A DNA stretch of 64,000 nt from Gemmatimonadales bacterium (GTDB lineage: Bacteria > Gemmatimonadota > Gemmatimonadetes > Gemmatimonadales > GWC2-71-9): assembly GCA_025934955.1 (NCBI GenBank), contig JAICWE010000006.1:1-64000 (forward strand), read 5' to 3'. A program made the translations under genes and the position numbers. Positions 50,797-60,750 of the stretch are shown one piece after another (the first letter of the stretch is position 1; each line of letters starts with the position of its first letter). The notes under the pieces are model-generated. The model was given only the letters and a program-made list of their open reading frames with translations. It had not been told where the DNA came from and did no database searches.

Positions 50797-50828
50797 GGCA
50801 CCTCGGCAGTGAGAGCTGAACCCGCGTG

Positions 50829-52244
50829 CTACGATTGGAGCCGCGCCGCCGCCTCCACCCGATTCCGACCGGTACTCTTGGCCACATACAGCGCCGCGTC
50901 GGCCTGCGCCGGCAGATTGTCGCGGTGGCGACTGGTTTCGGGGCAGCTCGCCACTCCGAACGACGCGCTGAGCGGCCATCGCCGTCCCTGCCAGTCCCAC
51001 GAGGTCGTGCCCAGCTTGATCCTGATGCGCTCCGCGACCTGACGGGCGACATCGAGCGACGTGTTCGGGAGCCAGACCGCGAACTCCTCGCCGCCGGTGC
51101 GGGCGGCGGTGTCCGTCCCGCGCACCTGCTCGCGCAACAGCCGCGCGAAGTGCGCCAGCGCGGCATCGCCGGCGGCGTGACCCAGCGTGTCGTTCAGAAC
51201 CTTGAAGTTGTCGACATCGCAGGCGATCAGCGCGGCGTCCTGAACGTCGAAGCGGCGCGTGGCGATCTCCAGCCCGCGGCGGTTGGGCAGCGACGTGAGC
51301 GGGTCGGTGAGAGCGTTGGCCTGCCGCGCATCGGCCTCCTGCGCCTCGCTCATGCGCGGCGCCGCGTTCGCGACTGCCTCCAGCACCTCCGCGAGCTGGG
51401 GCCCGACGAGCTCGACGCCTTCCCGCGGCCAGATCGCCACCGCGCCCACGATCCTTCTTCCAGCCTCGAGCGGAAGGACCAGGGCGCGGGTCGCGCGGCG
51501 CCGCCGATCGGCAACCACGCCGCCGAGCGGATCGGCCACCGCGCTCGTCTGCGCCACGTGACCTCCGGCCACACGCGCCAGGTCGCTCTCAGGCGCGGCG
51601 TAGGTGCCGCGAAGCCGCTGGTCCGCTCCGGCCGAAACCCCGACGATGCGCGTGCCCCCCGGCTCCTCGGCGCCGACCACGACATCGGCGCCGGTGGCGC
51701 GCTCCAGCTGGTACGCCAGCCGCAGGGCCACGCTCTCCAGCGATTCGAGCGCGCCCCCCTGCCCGCTGGCCTGGGCGAGCGCCACGATCTGCGGCCGCCG
51801 CCGTACTCCCTCGAAGAGATGCTGCAGGTCAGCCTCCACGGCTGCGAGCGCCGCGGGGTCCGCACCGTCCGGCAGGAGCAGCGCGACACCGACGTCGTTC
51901 GCGCCGCGGTACACCAGCGTGCCGCCGTCCACCCGCTCGGCGCCGGACTGCGCCTGGTCCCGCGCGTGCTCCACTCGCCGATTGATCGCCGCGATCTGCG
52001 CCACCTCGAGCCGCTCGACGTCCACGACGCGCTCCGCGACGGGCCCGCCGTCGTCCGGATCGCGCTCCGCGATCCACACGCCGAGCGCCCCGTGGGCGCG
52101 CATCAGCCAGCGGAGCGCGGGATCGGGCAGCAGGTGCGCGCCGGCGGCGCCGCCCGTAGCGGTCGCTGCGCCGGCACCGCGCGGGCGCACGACGATCCAT
52201 GCGGCCGCGCCGCCGACGACGAGGCCGAGAACGAAGCCGATCAC
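50829..52244 (-). CDS. GGDEF-domain diguanylate cyclase with N-terminal TM and central GAF-like region
   Basis: DPLTSLPNRRGLEIA, ALIACDVDNFKVLNDTLGHAAGDAALAHFARLL, DTAARTGGEEFAVWLPNT (GGEEF), SFGVASC, ADAALYVAKSTGRNRV. Confidence 0.92.
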   Translation of the reverse strand: MIGFVLGLVVGGAAAWIVVRPRGAGAATATGGAAGAHLLPDPALRWLMRAHGALGVWIAERDPDDGGPVAERVVDVERLEVAQIAAINRRVEHARDQAQSGAERVDGGTLVYRGANDVGVALLLPDGADPAALAAVEADLQHLFEGVRRRPQIVALAQASGQGGALESLESVALRLAYQLERATGADVVVGAEEPGGTRIVGVSAGADQRLRGTYAAPESDLARVAGGHVAQTSAVADPLGGVVADRRRRATRALVLPLEAGRRIVGAVAIWPREGVELVGPQLAEVLEAVANAAPRMSEAQEADARQANALTDPLTSLPNRRGLEIATRRFDVQDAALIACDVDNFKVLNDTLGHAAGDAALAHFARLLREQVRGTDTAARTGGEEFAVWLPNTSLDVARQVAERIRIKLGTTSWDWQGRRWPLSASFGVASCPETSRHRDNLPAQADAALYVAKSTGRNRVEAAARLQS

Positions 52245-52990
52245 CGGCTCAGGATCCGACTCGCTGCCACCGCGGCGCCGAATCCGTTGTCGATGTTCAC
52301 CACCGTCACCCCCGACGCGCAGGAGTTGAGCATCGTGAGCAATGCCGCCAGTCCGCCGAACGACGCGCCGTAGCCGACGCTGGTCGGCACCGCGATCACC
52401 GGCGCCCGCACCAGGCCGCCGACGACACTCGGCAGCGCGCCGTCCATGCCGGCAATGACGATGATCACCTTCGCGCGGTCGAGCTGGTCACCCGCCGCGA
52501 GGATCCGGTGCAAGCCGGCGACGCCGACGTCGGTCAGTCGCTCGACGACGTGGCCGAACGCCTCGGCGACGATCGCCGCCTCTTCGGCGACGGGCAGGTC
52601 GCTGGTGCCTGCGGAGATCACCAGCACGGCGTCGCCGGACGGGCCTGGTGCGTCGGACGCCGCGAGGTGCGCGACGCGGGCGACCGGGTGCCAGCGAAGT
52701 GCCGGGAAGCGCGCGCGCAGCGCATCGGCCTGCGCGTCGCTGGCGCGGGTGCCGAGAAAGCCGCCGGTCGCGGCCGCGAGCCGCTCGCAGATGGCGACGG
52801 TGTGCTCGATGCTCTTGCCGGCGCAGTACACCACCTCCGGCCGTCCCTGCCGGAGCGCGCGGTGGTGATCGATGGTCGCGAAGTCCAGCCGTTCGAAGGG
52901 AAGGTGCCGCAAGCGCTCGAGGGCGGCCTCAGGCGTGAGCCGGCCGTCGGCGACCTCGGCGAGAAGGCCTGCCAGCTGCTCCGAGGTCAC
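52241..52990 (-). CDS. larB: Nickel pincer cofactor biosynthesis protein LarB (PurE/AIR carboxylase-like)
   Basis: FATIDHHRALRQGRPEVVYCAGKS, VISAGTSDLPVAEEAAIVAEAFG, DVGVAGLHRIL, VIAGMDGALPSVVGGLVRAPVIAVPTSVGYGASFGGLAALLTMLNSCASGVTVVNIDNGFGAA. Confidence 0.9.
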   Translation of the reverse strand: MTSEQLAGLLAEVADGRLTPEAALERLRHLPFERLDFATIDHHRALRQGRPEVVYCAGKSIEHTVAICERLAAATGGFLGTRASDAQADALRARFPALRWHPVARVAHLAASDAPGPSGDAVLVISAGTSDLPVAEEAAIVAEAFGHVVERLTDVGVAGLHRILAAGDQLDRAKVIIVIAGMDGALPSVVGGLVRAPVIAVPTSVGYGASFGGLAALLTMLNSCASGVTVVNIDNGFGAAVAASRILSR

Positions 52991-53970
52991 GCCACCTGGG
53001 CGAGCGGTGCGAGGTAGTTCATGAAGATCGCCTCGGCTTCGGCGATGGTCTCGACCTGGAAGAGCCGCTGCCGCAGATCGCTGGCGCCGTGCAGCCCCCT
53101 CGTGTACCAGCCGAGGTGCTTGCGGAACTCGATCACGGTCCGGCGGCTGTCACCCTGGAGCCGGATGGCGAGCCGCGCGTGTGCCAGTGCCACCCGGAAG
53201 CGCTCGGTCGCGTCGGCTGCGGGCGGACGGTCGTCACCCGCGAGCAGCGCCTGCGCGTCGCGGAAGAGCCACGGGTTGCCGAACGCGCCGCGTCCGACCA
53301 TGGCGCCGGCACAGCCGGTGTGCGCCCGCATGCGGACCACGTCATCCGCCGATGCGATGTCGCCGTTGCCGATGACCGGGATCTCGAGCGCCTCGACCAC
53401 CCGCGCGATCTCGTCCCAGTTGGCGTTCCCGGAAAACATCTGCGTGCGGGTGCGCGCGTGCAACGTGAACGCGCGGGCGCCCGCGTCCTGCATCCGCAGC
53501 GCGATGCTCACCGGATCGCGGCTCTCGTCGTTCCAGCCGCTCCGGGTCTTCACCGTTACCGGCAGGTCCGTGGCGCCGATGACGGCCTTGATGATCCGCT
53601 CGACCAGGTCCATGTCGCGCAGGCAGCCGGAACCGCCGTTTCGCAGGACGACCTTCTTCACCGGACAGCCGAAGTTGATGTCGATGAACTCCGGCCGATA
53701 GTGCTCGGTGATGAGACCCGCGGCCTCCGCCATCGCGTTCGCATCCGAGCCGTAGATCTGGATGCCGATCGGCCGCTCGCACTCCTCGAACTCCGCACCC
53801 TCGAGCGTGGTGCGGATGCGTCGGCGGATCGCCTCCGACGACAGGAACTCGGAGATGACGACGTCCGCGCCCATTCCGCGGCAGATCTGGCGGAACGGCG
53901 CCTCCGAGACTCCGGCCATCGGAGCCAGGATCAGCGGGAAGGGGTGCGCGTGCGGATAGGGCAACTGCAT
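52987..53970 (-). CDS. dusB: tRNA-dihydrouridine synthase
   Basis: MQLPYPHAHPFPLILAPMAGVSEAPFRQICRGMGADVVISEF, IGIQIYGSDANAMAEAA, DINFGCPVKKVVLRNGGSGCLRDM, HARTRTQMFSGNANWDEI, VIGNGDI. Confidence 0.94.
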   Translation of the reverse strand: MQLPYPHAHPFPLILAPMAGVSEAPFRQICRGMGADVVISEFLSSEAIRRRIRTTLEGAEFEECERPIGIQIYGSDANAMAEAAGLITEHYRPEFIDINFGCPVKKVVLRNGGSGCLRDMDLVERIIKAVIGATDLPVTVKTRSGWNDESRDPVSIALRMQDAGARAFTLHARTRTQMFSGNANWDEIARVVEALEIPVIGNGDIASADDVVRMRAHTGCAGAMVGRGAFGNPWLFRDAQALLAGDDRPPAADATERFRVALAHARLAIRLQGDSRRTVIEFRKHLGWYTRGLHGASDLRQRLFQVETIAEAEAIFMNYLAPLAQVA

Positions 53971-54022
53971 GAGCACAAAATACTTGCGCCTGCGTTCCTC
54001 GACAACTACGTTCTCCCGCCGC

Positions 54023-54475
54023 ATGCGCCTCAGCGACTTCCTCAGCCCCGAGTGCGTCTCGCTCGCGCTCGCCGGCTCGACCAGAGAGGAGATTCTGGCC
54101 GAGCTGGTCCGTCTGCTGCGCATTCCCGAGAGCGACTCGGCGGCCCTTATTCAGGTGCTCCAGCGTCGCGAGCAGCTCGGCTCGACCGGTGTGGGGCGCG
54201 GCATCGCGATTCCGCACTGCCGCACGCCGATCGCCTCGCGGCTGCGGCTGGCGTTCGGCCAGCATCCAACCGGCGTCGCGTACAATGCGATTGACGGGCA
54301 GCCGGTGTTCAGCTTCTTCCTGATCGTCGCGCCGCCGATCGAGATCTCGAACGTCTACCTGCCGGTGCTCGGCCGCATCGCGCAGCTCGCCAAGGAGCCC
54401 GATGTGCCGGAGCGGCTCCGCACCCTCACGTCAGCGGACGCGCTGCTCGGTCTGCTCGCGGAGAAGGGCGTGTAG
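54023..54475 (+). CDS. PTS EIIA (Ntr-type) domain protein
   Basis: MRLSDFLSPECVSLALAGSTREEILAELVRLL, STGVGRGIAIPHCRTPIA (active-site His), divergent from dusB. Confidence 0.82.
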   Translation: MRLSDFLSPECVSLALAGSTREEILAELVRLLRIPESDSAALIQVLQRREQLGSTGVGRGIAIPHCRTPIASRLRLAFGQHPTGVAYNAIDGQPVFSFFLIVAPPIEISNVYLPVLGRIAQLAKEPDVPERLRTLTSADALLGLLAEKGV

Positions 54476-54519
54476 CTCCGCTCTTGCCGGCACGTCTCCC
54501 GCGACGGAGGTTGGGAGAG

Positions 54520-56454
54520 ATGCCGCGCTGCCTGCTGTTCCCGCTCATTCTCGTCCTGGTCCCGTCGCTCGCGGCGCAGACTGCGCCGGCCGATCGCGCG
54601 TACGCGCGGGCGCAATCGTTGGAGCAGGTCGCCCGGCGCCGCGCCGCCGATCCGCTGGAGCTCGGCACTCGCGTGGGCCTGGGACCGATGGCGGGCGCGG
54701 CGGCCGGCTACGCCGAGGCGCTGGCGCTCGATCCTGCGCGCACCGACGCAGCCCTCGGGCTCATCCGCACGGCGGAAGCCCTGCGCGACACGAGCCGCCT
54801 GCGCAAGGCGCTGGAGGCGGTACGACGCGCCGGACGGGGCCGCCCCGGCGACGACGCCGCGCTGCTCCTGGCCCGCGGCCGGATGGAGCGCGCGCTGAGT
54901 CATCCGGATTCGGCGCGGGCCCTCTTCGTTCGGTATCGAGCGACGGACGCGGATACCGGGCTCGCTGCGGTCGAGCTCGCCCGAACGGTGCTCGGCGCCG
55001 ACACCGGCGTCGCGAGCACCGCCGCGGCGGAATCGCTCTACTACGCGGCCGCCGCGCTCGACGACAGCGCCGCGGTCGCCGGCCTCCGCGCCGACCTGGC
55101 GCCGCTGGTGGACAGCATGGAGCTCGGCCGCTTCGACGCGGTGCGCGGCGCCGCGCGCGCGGCGTGGCTACGGCGGTTCTGGACCGATCGTGACCGCGTG
55201 GATCTCCGTATCCCGGGTGAGCGGCTGCGGGAGCACTACCGCCGCCTGACGATCGCCCGCCGCGACTTCGCCCTCAGCATCAATCGCCGCTACTACGCGT
55301 GGCGCGACGCGTACCGCTCCGGCAGCACCGAGTTCGACGACCGCGGCATCGTCTTCCTCCGTCACGGCGAGCCCACCGACCGCCTCCGGCCGTTCATTCT
55401 GCACGCCATGCCCAACGAGACCTGGCGCTACGCGCGGCCGGACGGCGACCTCGTGCTTCACTTCAGCGCCGGGGGCGGCGGCGGCGATGGCGGCGACCTC
55501 TACGACTACCGGCTGGTGAGCAGCGTCCTCGATCTCCGCGGTGACGGCATGTCCCCGGAGGACGCGGTGCTCTCGCGGGCGCCGATCGGGGACATCTACA
55601 GCGACCTGGCCGGGCGCGGGCCGTACGCGCAGACGCGACTGGCCGAGGAGGAGCGGGCGCGCGGCGGCGCGAGCATCGCGGTCGCGACGACCACCGACAG
55701 CCATCTGCTCCGATTCCCCCACCACCTCGAGGTCGCGGCCGACCTGCTGGCCGTGAGCGGCGGCGGGCCCTCCGCACAACTCGCGTTCGCCATCCGCGAC
55801 AGCACGCTCGCGCGCCCTTCGCCCGACGCCGCGCGTCGCGTGCGGGTACGGCTCGCGGCGACGGACCGGGACGAGCGCCCGGTGACGACGCTGGACACGC
55901 TGGTGACGTATCGCGACACCGCCGGCGGGAGCGACGGATGGCTGGTCGGCCACGTGGCGGTGGCACTGCCGGCGGGCGGATGGCGCTGGCGCGCGGCGAT
56001 CTCGATCGACGACAGCACCGGCGCGCTGCTCCGGACCGGTGCGGTGCGCGTGCCCTCGAGCGGATGGGACCTGGGCGACATCGCGATCGGCGGCCCCGGC
56101 ATCGCCGCCCGCTGGGAGGCGGCGCCAGGCGACACCGTCTTCCTCACGCCGTTCGCGGCGTTCCGCCGGGTGCAGGCGCTCGAGCTCTACTACGAGCTGC
56201 ACGGCGCGGTGCCCGGCCACCGCTATCGCCACGAAATCACGCTGTCGCGCCGTCGCGCCGACCAGCGCCAGGACCGCCATCCCGCGATGAGTCTCGCCTT
56301 CGACGAAGCGGCCCCGGCGGCGCTCGCGCGCATCCACCGGGGCCTCGACCTCACTCGCCTGAAGGCGGGTGACTACGTGCTGCGCGTCCGCGTCAGCGAC
56401 GACTCGGGCCGCACGGTCGAGCGGCGGCGGCCGTTCGAGATCGTGGACCGCTGA
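54520..56454 (+). CDS. GWxTD domain-containing secreted protein
   Basis: Signal peptide; WLRRFWTDRDRVDLRIPGERLREHYRRLTIARRDF, RGIVFLRHGEPTDR, ETWRYARPDGDLVLHF. Confidence 0.8.
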   Translation: MPRCLLFPLILVLVPSLAAQTAPADRAYARAQSLEQVARRRAADPLELGTRVGLGPMAGAAAGYAEALALDPARTDAALGLIRTAEALRDTSRLRKALEAVRRAGRGRPGDDAALLLARGRMERALSHPDSARALFVRYRATDADTGLAAVELARTVLGADTGVASTAAAESLYYAAAALDDSAAVAGLRADLAPLVDSMELGRFDAVRGAARAAWLRRFWTDRDRVDLRIPGERLREHYRRLTIARRDFALSINRRYYAWRDAYRSGSTEFDDRGIVFLRHGEPTDRLRPFILHAMPNETWRYARPDGDLVLHFSAGGGGGDGGDLYDYRLVSSVLDLRGDGMSPEDAVLSRAPIGDIYSDLAGRGPYAQTRLAEEERARGGASIAVATTTDSHLLRFPHHLEVAADLLAVSGGGPSAQLAFAIRDSTLARPSPDAARRVRVRLAATDRDERPVTTLDTLVTYRDTAGGSDGWLVGHVAVALPAGGWRWRAAISIDDSTGALLRTGAVRVPSSGWDLGDIAIGGPGIAARWEAAPGDTVFLTPFAAFRRVQALELYYELHGAVPGHRYRHEITLSRRRADQRQDRHPAMSLAFDEAAPAALARIHRGLDLTRLKAGDYVLRVRVSDDSGRTVERRRPFEIVDR

Positions 56455-56467
56455 CACCCGCGGCGAG

Positions 56468-58018
56468 TCACTCCCATTCGATGGTCGCCGGCGGCTTGGA
56501 GCTGACGTCGTACACCACCCGGTTCACGCCGTCCACCTCGTTGGCGATCCGATTGGAGATCCGAGCGAGCACCTCGGGCGGGAACGGATACCAGTCGGCC
56601 GTCATCCCGTCGCGGCTGGTCACCGCGCGCAGGGCGATCACCTGGTCGTAGCTCCGCTCGTCGCCCTGCACGCCGACCGAGCGGATCGGCAGCAGCACCG
56701 CGAACGCCTGCCAGATCTCGTCGTACAGCCCCGCCGCGCGGATCTCCTCGATGTAGATGTGATCGGCCCGGCGGAGGATCTCGAGAGTCGGTCGCGTGAC
56801 GTCGCCCAGAATGCGGATCGCGAGGCCGGGACCCGGAAACGGGTGCCGCCCGACCATCTCCTCCGGCAGCCCCAGCTCGCGGCCCACCTGCCGCACCTCG
56901 TCCTTGAACAGCTCGCGCAGCGGCTCGATCAGCTTGAACGGCAGCTTCTCCGGCAGTCCGCCGACGTTGTGATGGGTCTTGATCGTCACTGACGGCCCGC
57001 CGGTGGGCGACACCGACTCGATCACGTCGGGATAGAGCGTGCCCTGCACCAGCCAGCGCACGTCGCCGCCGACGCTCCGCGCCTCGCGCTCGAACACCTC
57101 GATGAAGGTGTGGCCGATGCGCCGTCGCTTGAGCTCGGGATCGGTGACGCCGGCGAGTTGCCGGAGAAACGCATCGCTCGCGTCCACCACCCGCAGGTCG
57201 ATGCCGAGGTGCCGGCGGAACGTCGCCTCGACCTGGTCGCGCTCGTGCAGCCGGAGCAGGCCATGGTCCACGAAGATGCAGGTGAGCCGGTCGCCGACCG
57301 CGCGGTGCACCAGCACCGCCGCCACCGATGAATCCACGCCGCCGGAGAGCCCGCAGATCACCCGGTCGCTCGGGCCCGCCAGCTCCCGGATGCGGGCGAT
57401 CTCGCTCTCGACGAAATGACCCGGCGTCCAGTCCGGCGTGCAGCCGCAGATGTCGAAGAGGAAGTTGCTGAGCAGCTCGCCCCCCCGCGGCGTGTGGGCG
57501 ACCTCGGGATGGAACTGCACGCCGTAGAGCGGCGCGCGTTCGTGCTCGATCGCGGCGATGGGACAGTTGTCGCTCGAAGCGACGACGCGGTAGCCGGGCG
57601 GCGGAACGTCCACGTGATCGCCGTGACTCATCCACACCGGCGTCTCCTCGCCGATGCCGAAGCCGCGGAACAGTCGCCCGCCGTCCACCCGCACGTTCGC
57701 GCGGCCGTACTCGCGCCGGTCGGCGCGCACCACCTTGCCGCCGGACAGATGCGCCATGAGCTGCATGCCGTAGCAGAGGCCGAGCACCGGCACGCCGAGC
57801 GAGAGGAGCGCGGGATCGGCGGTGGGCACGTTCTCGCCGTAGACCGACGCGGGGCCGCCGGACAGGATGATCCCCTGCGGCTTCCACCCCCTGATCCACT
57901 CGACGGTGCGCGACGGCGGATGGATCTCGCAGTAGACGTGCGCCTCACGCACGCGCCGGGCGATGAGCTGCGTGTACTGCGCGCCGAAGTCGATGATCAG
58001 GATGCCGGGATGGTGCAT
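56468..58018 (-). CDS. guaA: GMP synthase (glutamine-hydrolysing)
   Basis: [103 protein letters not shown]. Confidence 0.98.
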   Translation of the reverse strand: MHHPGILIIDFGAQYTQLIARRVREAHVYCEIHPPSRTVEWIRGWKPQGIILSGGPASVYGENVPTADPALLSLGVPVLGLCYGMQLMAHLSGGKVVRADRREYGRANVRVDGGRLFRGFGIGEETPVWMSHGDHVDVPPPGYRVVASSDNCPIAAIEHERAPLYGVQFHPEVAHTPRGGELLSNFLFDICGCTPDWTPGHFVESEIARIRELAGPSDRVICGLSGGVDSSVAAVLVHRAVGDRLTCIFVDHGLLRLHERDQVEATFRRHLGIDLRVVDASDAFLRQLAGVTDPELKRRRIGHTFIEVFEREARSVGGDVRWLVQGTLYPDVIESVSPTGGPSVTIKTHHNVGGLPEKLPFKLIEPLRELFKDEVRQVGRELGLPEEMVGRHPFPGPGLAIRILGDVTRPTLEILRRADHIYIEEIRAAGLYDEIWQAFAVLLPIRSVGVQGDERSYDQVIALRAVTSRDGMTADWYPFPPEVLARISNRIANEVDGVNRVVYDVSSKPPATIEWE

Positions 58019-58027
58019 CGTCCCTCG

Positions 58028-59320
58028 TCAGTCGGAGTCGGCCGTCGCGCGCTCGCCGGCCCAGAGCGATTCGAGCGCCTCTCGCGGCCGCGTCACCCAC
58101 CACCGCCCGCCGTCCACCATCACCTCGGCGGGGCGCGGGCGGGTGTTGTAGTTCGACGCCATCACGAAGCCGTACGCGCCGGCGCCGAGCACCGCGAGGC
58201 GCTCCCCGCGCTCGAGTGCCGGAAGCGGTCGGTCGAGCGCGAGGAAGTCGCCGGTCTCGCACACCGGGCCGACCACGTCTACCGCTCCGACCGCACGCCC
58301 GCGACGCTGGAGCTCGACGATCTCGTGATACGCCTTGTAGCGGCTGGGGCGCTCCAGATCGTTCATGCCGGCGTCCACGATCACGAAATCCTTCCCGCCC
58401 GAATGCTTGCGTGACAGCACCTCGGTGAGCAGCACGCCGGCGCTGCCGACGAGATACCGCCCGGGCTCGAGCACGAGCGCGAGCCCGCTCCCGAGCACCA
58501 GCGGCACGACCGCCTCCGCCAGTGTCGCCGGCGCGAGCGGCGTCTCACCCCGGTAGCGGATGCCGAGACCGCCGCCGATGTCGAGCGTCCGGACGGTGGC
58601 GATGCCGGTCGCGCGCAGTGTGGCGATGAGATCGAGCAGCCGCGCCACGCCCTCGCGGTATGGCGCGACGTCGAGCAGCTGGCTGCCGATGTGCATGGCG
58701 ATGGTGTCGAGCGTGAGCTGCGGATGCTCCGCCACGGCCCGGGCGAGCGGCAGCACCTGATCGAACGGCACGCCGAACTTGATGCCGCCGGCGCCGGTCG
58801 CGATGTAGGGATGGGTCTCCGCCGTCACGTCGGGATTGGCGCGGATGCCGACGCGCATCGGTCGGCCCAGCTCCCTCGCGATCCGCGCGAGTGATGCCAG
58901 CTCCGCCGGCGATTCGAGGTGCAGGTGCCCCACCCCGGCCTCGACCGCCGCCACCAGTTCGGCGTCCGACTTCCCCACTCCGCTGAACACGATGCGGTCC
59001 GCCGGAAATCCCGCGGCCAGCGCGCGCGCCATCTCGCCGCCCGACACGATGTCGGCGCCGGCGCCGAGGTCGCGCAGCACCCGCAGCACGCCGAGGGAGG
59101 AGTTGGCCTTCACGGCGAACGCGATCCGGTGCGGCACCGGCGCGAGCGCGTCATCCAGTGCGCGGAACTGCCGGCGGATCACCGCGGCGCTGTAGACGTA
59201 GGTGGGGGTGCCGGCGGCCTCGGCGATCGCGTCGAGCGGCACGCCGTCGAGGCGGAGCGCGCCGTCGCAGCGCTCGAGCCCTGCGTCGGCGAAGAGCGCC
59301 GTCAGTACGCTTTCGCCCAC
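58028..59320 (-). CDS. lysA: Diaminopimelate decarboxylase
   Basis: GTPTYVYSAAVIRRQF, IAFAVKANSSLGVLRVL (PLP Lys), DIVSGGEMARALAAG, VLEPGRYLVGSAGVLLTEVL, VGPVCETGDFLA, GAYGFVMASNYNTRPRPAEVMVDG. Confidence 0.95.
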   Translation of the reverse strand: MGESVLTALFADAGLERCDGALRLDGVPLDAIAEAAGTPTYVYSAAVIRRQFRALDDALAPVPHRIAFAVKANSSLGVLRVLRDLGAGADIVSGGEMARALAAGFPADRIVFSGVGKSDAELVAAVEAGVGHLHLESPAELASLARIARELGRPMRVGIRANPDVTAETHPYIATGAGGIKFGVPFDQVLPLARAVAEHPQLTLDTIAMHIGSQLLDVAPYREGVARLLDLIATLRATGIATVRTLDIGGGLGIRYRGETPLAPATLAEAVVPLVLGSGLALVLEPGRYLVGSAGVLLTEVLSRKHSGGKDFVIVDAGMNDLERPSRYKAYHEIVELQRRGRAVGAVDVVGPVCETGDFLALDRPLPALERGERLAVLGAGAYGFVMASNYNTRPRPAEVMVDGGRWWVTRPREALESLWAGERATADSD

Positions 59321-60750
59321 ACTGCCTCACTCACGCTCGGGCCGTTGCACCAGAGGCAGTGCGTCGGCGCCACCGGCGAGCGGAACTCCGCGTCAGGCAG
59401 CACCCGGATCGTCGCCTTGGTGCGCTCCTTGATCTCCGCCTCGCACGCCGCCGAGCCGCAGAAGCCGCCGTACACGAAGCCGCCCGCGCCTTCCATGATC
59501 TCGATGAACTGCTCCTTGCTGGCGCCGCGCACGCTGGCCGCCTCCCGACGCGCCAGTGCGGCATCGAGCAGTGAGCGCTGCATCGCGTCCATCTCGGCGG
59601 CGAGCCGCGGCGCCAGCCCGGTCATCGGGAGCGAATCCTTCCCGCCGCCGGTCCGCCGGGCCAGCATCACGGTTCCGGCGGCCACGTCGCGGGGGCCGAC
59701 CTCGAGCCGGAGCGGGACGCCGCGGGCCTCCCACTCGTAGTACTTGGCGCCCGGCTTCATGCCGTCGCGCGCGTCGAGGTGAACGCGGATATCGGCTGCC
59801 ACCAGCTCACGGCGGATCCGCTCCGCCGCCTCGAGCACCGTCGCGCGCTCGCTGTCGGTCCGGTAGATCGGCACGATGACGACCTGCCACTGCGCCAGGC
59901 GCGGCGGGCAGACCAGCCCCTTGTCGTCGCTGTGCGTCATGATGAGCGCGCCGACCAGCCGGGTCGAGACGCCCCACGATGTGTTCCATACGAAGTCGAG
60001 GCTCCCCTCTTCCGTCTGGAAGGTGACCTCGAATGCGCGAGCGAAGTTCTGGCCGAGGTTATGGCTGGTGCCGGCCTGCAGCGCGCGGTTGTCCTGCATC
60101 AGCGCCTCGCACGAGTAGGTGCGGAGCGCGCCGGCGAAGCGCTCGCTGTCGGTCTTCCGGCCGGTGAGGACCGGCATCGCCATCCACTCTTCCATGAACG
60201 TGCGGTAGACGCCCAGCATGCGGAGCGTCTCCTCCTCCGCGTCGGCTTCGGTGGCGTGCGCGGTGTGGCCCTCCTGCCAGAGGAACTCGGTGGTGCGCAG
60301 GAAGAGCCGCGTGCGCATCTCCCAGCGCACGACGTTGGCCCACTGGTTGATGAGGAGCGGCAGGTCCCGATAGCTCTGGATCCACTTCGCGTACATCGCG
60401 TAGATGATCGTCTCGGAGGTGGGGCGCACGACCAGCGGCTCCTCCAGCTCCTTGCCGCCGCCATGCGTCACCACCGCGGTCTCCGGCGCGAAACCCTCGA
60501 CGTGTTCCGCCTCGCGGGAGAGAAAACTCTGCGGGATGAACAGCGGGAAGTAGGCGTTCTGGTGGCCGGTGTCCTTGAACATCCGGTCGAGTGCCCGCTG
60601 CATGTGCTCCCAGATGGCGTAGCCGTTGGGCCGGATCACCATGCAGCCGCGCACCGGGCTGTAGTCCGCCAGCTCGGCCCGCGCGATCACCTCGTTGTAC
60701 CACGCGGAGAAGTCCTGCTCGCGGGTAGTCAGTGCCTTGCTGTCAGCCAT
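59302..60750 (-). CDS. proS: Prolyl-tRNA synthetase (short archaeal/eukaryotic-type)
   Basis: FSAWYNEVIARAELADYSPVRGCMVIRPNGYAIWEHMQRALDRMFKDTGHQNAYFPLFIPQSFL, VVRPTSETIIYAMYAKWIQSYRDLPLLINQWANVVRWEMRTRLFLRTTEFLWQEGHTAHAT; SVWAKAY-type C-terminus. Confidence 0.97.
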   Translation of the reverse strand: MADSKALTTREQDFSAWYNEVIARAELADYSPVRGCMVIRPNGYAIWEHMQRALDRMFKDTGHQNAYFPLFIPQSFLSREAEHVEGFAPETAVVTHGGGKELEEPLVVRPTSETIIYAMYAKWIQSYRDLPLLINQWANVVRWEMRTRLFLRTTEFLWQEGHTAHATEADAEEETLRMLGVYRTFMEEWMAMPVLTGRKTDSERFAGALRTYSCEALMQDNRALQAGTSHNLGQNFARAFEVTFQTEEGSLDFVWNTSWGVSTRLVGALIMTHSDDKGLVCPPRLAQWQVVIVPIYRTDSERATVLEAAERIRRELVAADIRVHLDARDGMKPGAKYYEWEARGVPLRLEVGPRDVAAGTVMLARRTGGGKDSLPMTGLAPRLAAEMDAMQRSLLDAALARREAASVRGASKEQFIEIMEGAGGFVYGGFCGSAACEAEIKERTKATIRVLPDAEFRSPVAPTHCLWCNGPSVSEAVWAKAY

